The notes under the pieces are model-generated. The model saw only the letters and a list, made by a program, of their open reading frames with translations. It was not told where the DNA came from and did not search any database. DNA of 64,000 nt from Homalodisca vitripennis (Eukaryota > Arthropoda > Insecta > Hemiptera > Cicadellidae). The DNA lies in contig NC_060212.1 of NCBI RefSeq assembly GCF_021130785.1, forward strand, positions 142,544,001-142,608,000, in the 5' to 3' direction. Below, piece by piece: positions 1 through 10,620 of this stretch. Numbering within the stretch: the first letter of the stretch is position 1; every line of letters begins with the position of its first letter. Made by a program: the position numbers and the translations under genes.

Positions 1-783
1 AGATGGAATGTACACTGACACTCCTCGTATCATCTAGGTCACATATGCGCTCAGACAAATATAGATTTGACATTGCGTCGCTATCGCCTTGACTAGCTTG
101 ATAATGAAGTCCGACCTTGCCAATTAAAGTCAATACAATCGGACTAAATCTTGCTCACTATATCCCACTTTAAGTTGGTCTCTAGTCGCCGGTGCTGTTT
201 ATACTTTAGGTTACCATTATTCACCAAAACATTATTTATAGAAATTTTGAAATAAGGCAATTAAATACAATCTTTACGTCTATCCAAATCCCCCTTATAT
301 GCTAATAAAACTACAAACGCTGTACACAGAGTTGGAATTTGGAATACCGCCAATAAAAGGGAAAAGGGCGCTACGGACCACGACAGCTTGGAATCGGCAG
401 AATGTACTAGTGGGGTGGCGTCGCGACGCCGGGGCCTACAATATTGAGCCGGCCTTCTCTACAAGGGACGTGTCTGTATGCTAATGTGGGATTGATCCTC
501 CGAGGAGAGCAAATTGAATCCGGTACGTTTCACTTGAGACCAACCGTCGCCACTCTCGTGTTTTACATCCTATCATAATTTAAAAGAAATCACATAAGGA
601 TACTACATAGTTGACTTCAAGAGTTTGAAGATTTAGAAGCAAACAGTTCGGTTATAACGTGGCTAATTATGATCTGGATGAACATCTCTTTGAACAATTT
701 TCTCTCAGCTTAAAAAGACAGGATCGTACTCCAAGAAGAATTTAGAGAAGAGGTTCTTAAATTAATATTGAATTAAAAATATA
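1..783. other. No recognisable gene; unique sequence
   Basis: AT-rich sequence with a GC-richer patch at about 355-480. That patch holds a perfect 14-bp palindrome at 417-430 (GGCGTCGCGACGCC). A 61-codon frame at 299-484 has no homology I recognise and I do not call it a gene. Confidence 0.5.
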
Positions 784-786
784 CTG

Positions 787-860
787 TACGGCCTTTACCG
801 TAGGGATAAAACTTCGGTTCTTGAACCGAGAGATCACAGGTTCGATTATTGGGGAGGTAA
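787..860 (+). repeat. tRNA-derived SINE head (partial)
   Basis: A tRNA-like Pol III promoter. The A-box-like stretch is at about 796-806 (TACCGTAGGGA) and a clear B box is at 839-848 (GGTTCGATTA). Spacing is that of a tRNA, but the ends do not pair into an acceptor stem, so this is not a functional tRNA. It resembles the heads at 10,545, 12,772 and 45,152. No distinct tail is seen, so the 3' end is uncertain. Confidence 0.5.
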
Positions 861-1851
861 ATATAATATTTATTTTATTATTTACAGTTAATAATTGTAA
901 ATGATTTGAAATGTGTATTTCCTAAAAAGTTTTTTAGTGTCATCAATATAAATGACAATGTCGTAGAATACGTACTAAAAAGCTCAGCTTAAAATTTATA
1001 AAATTTCAGAGGTTACGGTGAATTTGGTGTTAATTTAATTAATGAGAAAAGGAACGCTAACATAGTTCATCGGTGACCTTTACTTCTGTCTGGTATCTTA
1101 AATATTAGGTCAACTGTTAAAACAAACTTTAGCCTTATATTACACAAATATTGGTTCTGAGAAGCAGAATTAATGCCAGACACACCGCACCCAGTTGAAA
1201 TAATTTGTTTTGTACATGAATCAACATTTTGCGATATATGGAGTGTGAAAAAATTACGAAATATAATTTCAAATTACGACTAAACAATTCTATCATTGGT
1301 AAATTCGGCTAAAAATATTAAATCCGATTGACATATAACTACACAATTCAGAGTCAGCCTTCAAATAGGTCTGCTGTGTACACCAATAAAATGCACTTAC
1401 ACAATATACAAACTGCTGCATCGTTACATCAAAGTCTTATCAGCAATTAAGCATGGAAGAAGAAATGGGAATTGTCCAATTAAACTTAGAGTGCAGCCAA
1501 TATAAACTATAATGACTGATTAGTGACTCATAACTCAGACATGCAATATATTTCTGTTGATCACATACAATATATTATTATCAGCTGATAACCTTAAATA
1601 TCTTTGAACTTAAGGATTGGAAAAGTTCTAGTGATATCATGAAATGAATTGCTGTAGATAATTATTGCTCCCTGGAAAGAATGTGCAAGGGGAATTGCGG
1701 ATAACTTTGACAACTGTTAGACAAAGTTTCTTCCACCCCTTCCCTACTCCACTCCAACCCCCCTCCCCACAGCTCGCTACGCTCCACCAAGCCCTGATTA
1801 AGATAGACAGCTACACAGAAACGCTCTATTCCCCAAGGTCTGTCACTCCAC
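861..1851. other. No recognisable gene
   Basis: AT-rich non-coding sequence. The pyrimidine-rich stretch at about 1,735-1,775 is open in one frame (1,665-1,856), but it is low complexity and I recognise no protein. Confidence 0.5.
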
Positions 1852-1898
1852 CTTGAAGCCTGCTCAGACCCTTGAAGCCTGCTCAGACCCTTGAAACC
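1852..1898. repeat. 19-bp tandem repeat, 2.5 copies
   Basis: CTTGAAGCCTGCTCAGACC occurs twice head to tail, followed by a partial third copy. A local slippage-type duplication with no other visible role. Confidence 0.85.
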
Positions 1899-2311
1899 CT
1901 CAGATGTTGAAACATACCTTTTCCTTTTTCCATATTCCCTCGGTACATCTTCTCAATGTCTATAGAACAGAGAGAATCCGTCTTTATTTCGTGCTATTCA
2001 TACATGAAAAATGGTGTGGAAATTTTAATGTCTTTTCAATTTTTAACTGTTTTCACACCATTTGCCTCATAGTATTAAATTTCACTTACCTGACTTCCCA
2101 ACCTAAATTTGACGTAATAACCAAAGAACACTAAACGTTCAGAAGTCCTCTAAAGGGTCTTATAAAATGGGAAGTGCGTATTTTCGTGTACCACAAAATG
2201 AGTGCGGTCGAACTGAACTTACACGACGTTGACCTTGATTGTATCCACGTTTAGAAAACTAACACCGTTCATAAGATATCCAAACATCTAAGAGTTGTAA
2301 TGGAATTATAA

Positions 2312-2804
2312 GGAACTAGCTGTTTCCCGCGGCTTCGCACGCTTTTCGTAAGCTTTGCCCGTGTATGTGCACTTCTGGTTCAAGTGAATTATATTTCCAA
2401 CGACGATATAGAGTTTGTATTGTTGCCACGATCATGAAAATCTGTCAAAAGTGTATGTTTATAGCCATTGTCTACGTACATGTACTTTATTATAAAGTGG
2501 TCTAACACTAAAGCTTTAAGTTCAACCAGAAATGTATTTTGAAGACAAATATACATCAAAGCTTAACGCCTTCAAATAGTTTTTCGCTATTTAATATACG
2601 TAACTATCTCGTAATCGCAGTTTATAGTGTGCAGGCGCTTTAAAAACTTTTAACATATTATGCAGTACCGTCTGGTGGCAAGATACATCAATAGGCATAG
2701 TATATAAACCTTCTCCGTCGAAAAATACATATACATACACATTTTCATAATGATCGGTCAAATAGTTTACGATTCTATAAAGGACAAACACACAAACATT
2801 CATT

Positions 2805-2842
<38 letters not shown>
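2312..2842 (+). mobile_element. RTE-like non-LTR or non-autonomous element with (TA)n tail
   Basis: Begins near a motif seen in many insect repeats (CTAGCTGTTTCCCGCGGCTT, from 2,318). It ends with a 3' region typical of RTE-type LINEs and their SINE partners: 'ATAATGATCGGTCAAATAGTTT', then an ACAAACACAC stretch running into a (TA)n tract at 2,809-2,842. No RT coding is left, so it is 5'-truncated or non-autonomous. A short fragment of the same 5' motif is at 50,641. Family assignment is from memory of motifs, not a search. Confidence 0.5.
2809..2842. repeat. (TA)n microsatellite
   Basis: Uninterrupted TA dinucleotides forming the 3' tail of the RTE-like element. Confidence 0.95.
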
Positions 2843-2844
<2 letters not shown>

Positions 2845-3940
2845 TGGAGTAATACATTTGTGGACTCAGGTGTAGATCGCAATTAAAGGCTTTCAATGTA
2901 ACCTCATATTATTTCAGAGATGAATAATTTTACTGCCGTTATCTGTCATAAACAAAATGTATTAATGTGTATGATCAAATCGATCACATTATAGTCTCTT
3001 TTGTGGTCCAAAACACACAACAATAAACAATAACAATAAATATCAAATAACTATACAAGTGACATCTAAATCATTTTACCTCCACAAACTCTAGAAAACT
3101 GTTAATGTTTTATGAAAACTAACAAGTTACATTTTTTCGTATGCAAAAAAATAAATATCAATTAAATATATAAGTAAAATCTTAGGTCATTTTACCTCGA
3201 AAACTGTAGAAATAAATTAATGTTTTTCGAATTTAAAATTCTGTAATTTATTTTAATACTTTTGCTGTGGATCATTACAATTATGAGTACGTAAGTTCCA
3301 AGGAAATAATTAAACTTGATTCATTGCACTGATTGATTGCTAATTGCTTATAAATTTCCCAAAAATACGTTTTTATCGTAAATCGATAAACTATACATTG
3401 AAAAGTGAAAAGTACTTAATGACCCACAACATTAGCAAATACGGCTGGCTGTTGTAACCAATATTATTAACTAATTATTTTATCCAGTTTCATTGCAAAA
3501 TATGAATAAATTTACAATTTTAGTTTTAAATAAGTGAAAGTAATAATTTGATGTGTTTGTAAACAAATTACTGCTTAATTTTATTTTAGAGAAATTAGTG
3601 ATAAAAATGTGGAAACTTGTCATAGAAGATGAGTAGTAATAAATGATGTATGGTGTTAAAGACATTTCTGTTATCGATTGTTATGAAAATGAAATTCCAA
3701 TTCGGCTATAGTTTGTTTGATGTTGGAACGTTTGAGTGAATTCAGATCGAGTGTAACCACGCGTCCAAATGACCAATGGGCAGAGATACAAAGGAGGGCA
3801 GGGGTTGCCATGGTTCCCTCCCTGCCCCATCGAGCCATCTTTCGTCTGAATTACTGCGCTTTTGTGCTGTCTAGCGGCAGATTTTATTAATTTTCCACCC
3901 TTTCATGCAAAACAACACAGAGGCTTCACTGGGGTTCAAT
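2843..3940. other. No recognisable gene; one hairpin
   Basis: AT-rich unique sequence. At 3,796-3,827 there is an 8-bp GC-rich stem (GGGCAGGG paired with CCCTGCCC) around a 16-nt loop. No transcript-like context is visible. Confidence 0.5.
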
Positions 3941-4318
3941 TCAAACATTTCAAGTCTATAGCAAATTTTATTATTGTCAGATCGAACGACAGAAAATCAA
4001 AAGGCAAAGAAATGTTTTCATCCTCCGACAAACAAAAGAGAAAATGTGTCAGCCTACTGAGTGATAGGTTTCAACGACGTTTATTGGTTGGAAATGCACC
4101 ATTATATTATACATCCTTGTCTAATGTACATGTAGGAGTTCCATGCCAAATTTGAAGTCTACTGATGAAGCCTTTGTCGAGATATCTTGCCACTTCACAC
4201 ATTCTCATTTTTGTTCATTAAATTAAGTTTCGTCTCAGTGTTTAAATAATAAAAACAACACACCACGATAAAATGAGGTTGGATGTGTTGGGATAGTTAG
4301 TCTTCATGTGTTATCTGA
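3941..4318 (-). repeat. Dispersed repeat family A, copy 1, segment 1
   Basis: Matches 61,771-62,160 in the same orientation, for example the 'AGGCTTC(A/G)CTGGGGTT' start and the 'CACATTTTTGTCCATTAAAT'-like stretch. It is interrupted at 4,319 by a TA-flanked mariner-type element and resumes at 4,909. Other copies are at 51,455 (opposite strand), 52,865, 54,411 and 63,743. The family carries a 'CTGTCTGTCTG' core. I cannot assign it to a named superfamily. Confidence 0.65.
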
Positions 4319-4320
4319 TA

Positions 4321-4906
4321 TACAGTGTGTATCAAAATGAATGACCTGATTTTAAAACTCAATATCTATTGCTAAAAATGTACTACAAAAATAATATTTA
4401 TTGCAAAATACTCACAAAACCTTAAAGTTTTAGGTATGTTATTACAAATGTTCTATATGTCCACCAGCAGCAGCACGAATAACATCCAGACGGTAGCTAA
4501 ATTCCTCATAAACCTTACACAACGTATCTGCCTTCACAGACCTTATTGCGACAGTTATTCTGTTCTTTAGTTCTTCGATGTCATGAGTTAGAGGGGGAAC
4601 AAACACTTTTTCCTTCACATATCCCCACAAGAAAAAGTCGCATGGGGTCAAGTCTGGTGATATTGGAGGCCAAGAATGAAGGGCATTGTCTTGAGGTCCC
4701 GTGCGCCTTATCCAGCGGCGGGGCAGAGTGTTGTTGAGAAGCTGCCGAACATTGTTGTGCCAGTGAGGAGCTCCATCCTGTTGGAAAATGAACCTAAAAC
4801 TTTAAGATTTTGTGAGTATTTTGCAAAAAATATTATTTTTGTAGTACATTTTTAGCAATATATATTGAGTTTTAAAATCAGGTCATTCATTTTGATACAC
4901 TCTGTA
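4321..4906 (-). mobile_element. Tc1/mariner-type element, internally deleted
   Basis: Terminal inverted repeats of about 115 bp start TACAG...; the left arm (4,321-4,435) and the inverted right arm (4,790-4,906) are nearly identical. Both ends are flanked by TA (4,319-4,320 and 4,907-4,908), the expected Tc1/mariner target duplication. The interior retains only the C-terminal part of a transposase on the minus strand, so the element is non-autonomous. It sits inside repeat family A, whose uninterrupted counterpart is at about 62,130. Confidence 0.9.
4442..4787 (-). pseudogene. Transposase C-terminal fragment (IS630-Tc1-mariner)
   Basis: Open on the minus strand for about 114 codons, ending at a stop next to the left TIR. 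Two catalytic aspartate motifs of the DDE/D fold are visible: QQDGAPHW near 4,765-4,786 and SPDLTPCDFFLWGYVK near 4,615-4,662, with about 45 residues between the two Asp. The C-terminus (YRLDVIRAAAGGHIEHL) is typical of the insect mariner-like group whose motif is usually 'LTP(x)DFFLWG'. The N-terminal DNA-binding domain and the first catalytic Asp are missing, removed by the internal deletion. It cannot encode an active enzyme. Confidence 0.85.
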
Positions 4907-4908
4907 TA

Positions 4909-5235
4909 ATATGTCACATGTTTGAATCTTTTAGGAGTATTCTGAGTTTCGTTACTAATTTCTTCAGATATTTGCTCGTTGACGTTATGGTTACCCATAA
5001 GTCCAAAATAAAAATGTTCACCAATACTCAGCTAAATCCCATGGAGTGACATGCTCTATTATGGATTTCGGTATTTTTTATACAGAAATGAAGCTCGTGC
5101 ACAAGTTAAAGTCTATAGTACAGCTCGATTTTGAGATATCGTGCGGATAGAAAGACAAAAATTATATTTTTCTCCATCCTTATGTTTGCTTCCATAACGC
5201 TCAGCCAAGATAGTTTTCCCAAATAGCATAGCATT
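4909..5235 (-). repeat. Dispersed repeat family A, copy 1, segment 2
   Basis: Continues the match to copy 2 directly after the mariner-type insertion: 'CACATGTTTGAATCT' here pairs with the same string near 62,143. Further shared blocks are 'GAAATGAAGCT(C/T)...GCACAA' and the terminal 'AACGCTCAGCCAA' motif. Segments 1 and 2 together give the full copy. Confidence 0.65.
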
Positions 5236-6133
5236 TGGTTTTCTTTAGTTGTCTTGGAAACAATAAGCAATTCAGCGTAGATTTTAAGAAATGCTGTGCT
5301 TCTGATACTGCTTATGATAACATGTACAGTGGTGTACAGAACCCATGTTAAATAACGTAAGAAGTTGCACAAATTTTTTACAAATCGGTGTCTTTTTCTG
5401 CTATTCTTTACCTTTAATCCAATGTGCTATTGGAACGTATAAAAAACTTTTAATACAAAAAATTATATAATATAACTGTGATGTCCAGGTGGAAAAAATT
5501 ATTGTTATATTGTCAAAATTTAATGGATCAGTTGAAAATAAAATTATAATTACGGTGTAATAATATATTTTTCAAAAAAATATCACTAATAGCCGAAATA
5601 TTTGAAAAATAACTTCTTACAATTTAATTCCTCATCCTTTCATTAGTTCTTGGCTCTCAACAAACTTATTCAAGATCATGTGTTTAACTTGAAAATAACT
5701 CTTTTGAGTGAATTGATTCAATAATTGGATTTGTAGTAGAGCAATGTAAATGGAGGAAATTTGCGCAAATCAATAACCAATTTGCACTGTATAAGTAAAC
5801 AGTATATAATTTTTTTACATTATGCCATATATATCGTAAAATTTAATGCCTTTATCAGTATCACAAAAACTAGATTGTCAGCTACGCTACTATTTTTACT
5901 ATTATTTGTGACTATATTGTTACTACTATTTGTCAGCTATGGACCAATGCGGAAAGGTATAGAAAAAGTTAAGAATATCACCATATAAATATTTTAGAGG
6001 TCATATATTTTTAACAAATTTAAAACCAGCTTTAGACGTATAAGTATAAAGTAGACTGCCTTCAGCCAACGATCGACTATTTGGCTAAAAATGACGACTT
6101 TTATTTAACCACCTTGTTTCCAGTATTTTTATA
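5236..6133. other. No recognisable gene
   Basis: AT-rich sequence. A short stretch at about 6,061-6,105 (CGACTATTTGGCTAAAAATG) is echoed inverted at 29,895-29,935, so it is a fragment of a dispersed repeat (family I). Confidence 0.45.
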
Positions 6134-6197
6134 TTGTTGTCTAATTATATTGTTGTCTAATTATATTGTTGTCTAATTATATTGTTGTCTAATTACA
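6134..6197. repeat. 16-bp tandem repeat, 4 copies
   Basis: TTGTTGTCTAATTATA repeats head to tail from 6,134, 6,150, 6,166 and 6,182, with decay in the last copy. Confidence 0.9.
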
Positions 6198-7936
6198 TAA
6201 GTCTAATTATAACAATTATATATGCGTCTGATAGTTGGTTATAAGTGTGTAAAGATAAATAATATTAAAATATTTTTCGTTTTTACCTCCATTTTGACAT
6301 CCCCCAAACTAGAAGCCATGCCAAAGCACTTTATTTATGTCATATGAAACATTTATTTATTAATTTCTAAAGAAATATGTTGATTGCTTAAAATACAAAA
6401 CTGCTTTCGTCGTTGGCCTTCCATGGGCTAACTAGTGACACTGAACTACGTCTATGTTCTATTAATACATAACACGAGCCCGCTATTAAGCTCGGTGATA
6501 AACATGTAATCAAAATCTTTCATATCTTAGATAGTGTAAGCTATTTTGAGATAACGCCAGTTCATTCGAATGTAATCAAGATATCGAATGTGGTTTCCGC
6601 GTTCGTGTAGCTGACGTCACATTTTGTTTTGATCGAGTGGTTTGAACCTTGGCATGTGCATGTATTATGTGTAATAACGGAGAACATTTAAGCAAGAGAG
6701 CCACGTTTATGTTGAAATTATTTTTTTATACTATTTAATTTGAATTTTCTGACTCTTTTACGATGTGAATGAAAGTTACGTTAACTTGAGTATGCGTGTA
6801 CCCGAAGTTATTCTCTAAACATATTGCAATGTGACCTAATCACGAAAAACATGTATGTCATCTTACCAAACATAACCTATAAACCAATCTAGACCCATCC
6901 CTTAACTAAAACTTACTTATCTTATCTGTCCTTCCAAGTAAAAGTCATTTTAAGTTATGGAAATTTCAAATGTTACACTACTTACTGAATTTAACGTAAT
7001 GTACATAACTTTATATGTCCTTAAGTTATGCGAATTATGTCTGAACGCTATGAACCCAAGTGTGGCTTCTAAAATGTTTAAAAAATCCTGTATTATGGTA
7101 TTTGGTGGAAGAGAGTAAAATGTACTCAAGAGAAAACATTCCAAAATGTGTAAGGTGAAAATTTGCATCAATTTTTAAAATAATATAGTTTACGCTGGGT
7201 CCAAAAAAAACTCTGTAAGCTATTAGCAATCCTCAAAACTTAGTATTTTATATTAATGTTCTTAAATCATCTTATGACTACTATTAAGTTGACCCGTTTA
7301 TAAAATTAAATGTTACCACTCCATGCGTCTTATGTTTTTTTGAAAAAAAGAAAAAAAACACAGTTATTTGTTGATATTATAAAAAGTAAGCATCGCAATG
7401 ACATTTCGTACAATGATAACTAACGTAATGTAACATTATCTGATGGAACTCAATTGCCGAATTCAAACACAGAGGTAGATTCTGAATGATGCAACACAAT
7501 CATTTCAGCTTAACTGAAGTGCGCGGTTTGGCACAGGTAGGACCAGCCAAACACAGATGGTTGGATACAATCCAACAGCTGATTAATAATTTAGAGGCAG
7601 GGCTGCAACTGAACAAACCCAAATAACGGTGCCTGTGCAAATACGACACTACAGTCAAAGCTCTTTAATGTTTGATTAAATAGGTAATGTATATTTTTGG
7701 TAGTTGAAACAAGAAAACCTTTAATTAAATTATTATTACATACTTTCTCATCGTCTCGTATTAATAAACTTATAAACTCTTGTTAAAATTCTTTAACAGA
7801 TACTATAATGATTATGATTATGATTATCTGTACATAGAAACTTACAAAAATTAAAGTTTGTACTACAAAAAAGACTTAAGTCGATCCATCAAATGTATGT
7901 ATTTATATATGCATATACGTGTTAGTGGTAAAATAG

Positions 7937-7941
<5 letters not shown>
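6198..7941. other. No recognisable gene
   Basis: AT-rich non-coding sequence. Two overlapping minus-strand frames at 6,950-7,229 are AT-rich and show no recognisable domain. Confidence 0.45.

Positions 7942-7994
<53 letters not shown>
7942..7994. repeat. (TA)n microsatellite
   Basis: About 26 uninterrupted TA units. Confidence 0.95.
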
Positions 7995-7997
<3 letters not shown>

Positions 7998-8222
7998 TAT
8001 ATATGACGAATGATTTTATACACAATTAATTCGCTGTTTGAAGCAATAGATTTTCCTCATTTTGCCATTAGTTATTTAAAATTATTAATCAGTTGTTAGA
8101 TCTAAATATTACGCTTGAAAGAAGGGGAAATTGTAGTGTTACATTGTTACATGCCATACTAATGATCCATTTTGGATAAGGTGCAATGTTAAATATTTCC
8201 GTGAAAGAATGTCCAATAATTT

Positions 8223-9043
8223 AAACTAATGAGGTACCATACCAAAGGTCGCCGTCCATGGGACATATACTGCACAGAACTAATGGTACCATGCCTAAAG
8301 TTCTCTATTAATAGACCGTAGAATGCTGTATACTAATGAGGTACCATACCAAAGGTCGCCGTCCATGGGACATATACTGCACTAAACTAATGGTACCATG
8401 CCTAAAGTTCTCTATTAATAGACCGTAGAATGCTTTAAACTAATGAGGTACCATACCAAGGTCGCCGTCCATGGGACATATACTGCACTAAACTAATGGT
8501 ACCATGCCTAAAGTTCTCTATAAATAGGCCGTAGAATGCTGTATACTAATGAGGTACCATACCAAGGTCGCCATCCACGGGACATATATACTGCACTGAA
8601 CTAATGGTACCATGCCTAAAGTTCTCTATAAATAGGCCGTAGAATGCTGTATACTAATGAGGTACCATACCAAGGTCGCCGTCCATGGGACATATACTGC
8701 ACTGAACTAATGGTACCATGCCTAAAGTTCTCTATAAATAGGCCGTAGAATGCTGTATACTAATGAGGTACCATACCAAGGTCGCCGTCCATGGGACATA
8801 TACTGCACTAAACTAATGGTACCATGCCTAAAATTATCTATTATAGACCGTAGAATGCTTTAAACTAATGAGGTACCATACCAAAGGTCGCCGTCCATGG
8901 GACATATACTGCACTGAACTAATGGTACCATGCCTAAAATTATCTATTAATAGACCGTAGAATGCTTTAAACTAATGAAGTACCATACCAAAGGTCGCCG
9001 TCCATGGGACATATACTGCACTGAACTAATGGTACCATGCCTA
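8223..9043. repeat. 107-bp satellite array, about 8 units
   Basis: Units begin with ACTAATGAGGTACCATACC; the GAGGTACC (last unit GAAGTACC) positions are 8,231, 8,338, 8,445, 8,551, 8,659, 8,765, 8,870 and 8,978, so the period is 105-108 bp. About 54 bp into each unit a second, similar motif occurs (ACTAATGGTACCATGCC), so the monomer looks like an old dimer. Units differ by small indels and a few substitutions. No long frame is open. Confidence 0.95.
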
Positions 9044-9308
9044 AAGTTTATTTATGCACATAGATCAGTTGCCCTGTTATAAAGTAGTTAATCTTTATAG
9101 CCACAAGTTCGAAAGTAGTACTGGTGCACTGGTGTGCACAAATTCCAAAGCTAATCAATAAAGGAGCATTGAGTTTCCATGAACTAATCCATGTCATGTA
9201 TTTTCGAGTATACACATATCCGTATTATCATGTTTGCCTTTATCCACTCAAATGTTGCACATGTCTACAAAGTTCCCTTTGAAGATAAACTTTGTGATTA
9301 ACCCTTAG

Positions 9309-9367
9309 AAGCCAATTCAAAAGCCACAGCGCGTTGTTGGGCAAAGCCGTCCAGGAAATGAGGAAAG
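9309..9367 (+). CDS. Candidate internal exon (unidentified)
   Basis: A 59-nt segment with higher GC than its surroundings. An acceptor-like AACCCTTAG precedes it and a strong donor (AAAG|GTGAGT) follows. One frame is open throughout and reads SQFKSHSALLGKAVQEMRK. I do not recognise the protein. The acceptor has a weak polypyrimidine tract, and short chance exons of this kind occur in non-coding DNA, so this is a low-confidence call. Confidence 0.22.
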
Positions 9368-10514
9368 GTGAGTGAGTGTTTGTCGTGAGATTACTGTCAG
9401 AGATAACAGGACATGGCTGATAACAAAGAGGTCGGTCCCTGTGAGAGCTTAGGGACAGTCTATTGCCTCCTCACGGCTTGTTTTATTTTCTCACAACTGC
9501 GCCTTCACTTGTAAAGGTTCTCCATGAAATTGTTTTTGTAGCAATTACATTATTTCAAATTTATATATACTAAAAAACTATCGTATTAAGCTGGCGTGAT
9601 TTTGGAAATTCGCAAATATAGGGATATATAAAGTTCTACGTTTTGTTGGACTGCGGAATGGGAGTATTTTACGGTAATCTGATTCAACTATTAATTTTCT
9701 TATACAACAACTGTTTTTGTTCTGAAGGTTATGATTTTGACAAGTTCGACTGAAAAGAGTTCAAAATTCATGTTTACCCACTTAAAATCTGATTTAAATT
9801 GTCTTCGTATCTCTTCAAACTAGAACGATTTATTTTATCTTCTAAAGAAATCCAGAAAAATATTTACTCTCATAACACATAATAAATTTAAAATTGTTTA
9901 AACAAATCCCAAAAAGTCAAATTTGATTGGTAAACACAGATATTGCGATGTAGGTAGTGTTAATCCCATGGATTGTAGGTAAGAAAAAACATGTAATAAT
10001 GTGTTGTACGTATATATCGAATTCATTCAAAATAATAAAAAAAGAAAATTTGTACTTAATTTCAAAAAGTATATTAAAATGCGGCCTGTAGAATAATACC
10101 AACATCCCAATATAAAAATATCTAGCATTTAATTTTGAGCAATTTCAGATTTCAGAAGAACCTTATAAAAAGCATACCTTAATTAATAAATCACAATTTT
10201 TATAGAATAGATAAACATAAAATTAAATTGAATTAATAAACTAAAGTTTAATTAAAACGAACAAAACTACTGCTAAAATCATACTACTATATTATAAACT
10301 GTTTAAATAAGGAAAATTATAATTTATGCTAATTTATGGGGTGTAGATAAGATATGAATTATTTAATTTTAAAGCCTTCATTGTAAGCAATCAAATATAA
10401 ACTTTTAATTTTCAGATGTAGAATAATGAAATTGTGTGGTTTTTCTTGAAAGTGTTTTCGGTAGCTTTATTCGTTGCATTCTTTATATTTTCATATTCAT
10501 AACAATCATTGTTT
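9368..10514. other. No recognisable gene
   Basis: GC-richer to about 9,520, then strongly AT-rich. No coding or structural feature stands out. Confidence 0.45.
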
Positions 10515-10620
10515 AACTGGAAAACGGTCCAAACCCATTCTTAAATTTTATTCACCTCCCAGGGAATCGAACTCGGGACCTTTCGTTCAGAGAGCCGTAG
10601 TTTTACCCCTGTGCTATGGA
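10515..10620 (-). repeat. tRNA-derived SINE head
   Basis: Read on the minus strand: A box TAGCACAGGGG, a tRNA-like anticodon-arm region, then B box GAGTTCGATTCC at about 10,562-10,573. The 5' end coincides with the first unit of the 175-bp satellite. It resembles the heads at 787, 12,772 and 45,152. Confidence 0.6.

Noticed and set aside
787..860. True tRNA gene here or at 12,772 and 45,152
   Set aside because: A and B boxes are present but there is no acceptor-stem pairing or clean cloverleaf; these are SINE heads.
1904..2134. Short AT-rich frames such as 1,904-2,134, 5,761-5,988, 13,822-14,232 and 48,602-48,817
   Set aside because: Phe/Ile/Leu/Tyr-rich translations expected from AT-rich DNA; no start context, splice sites or domains.
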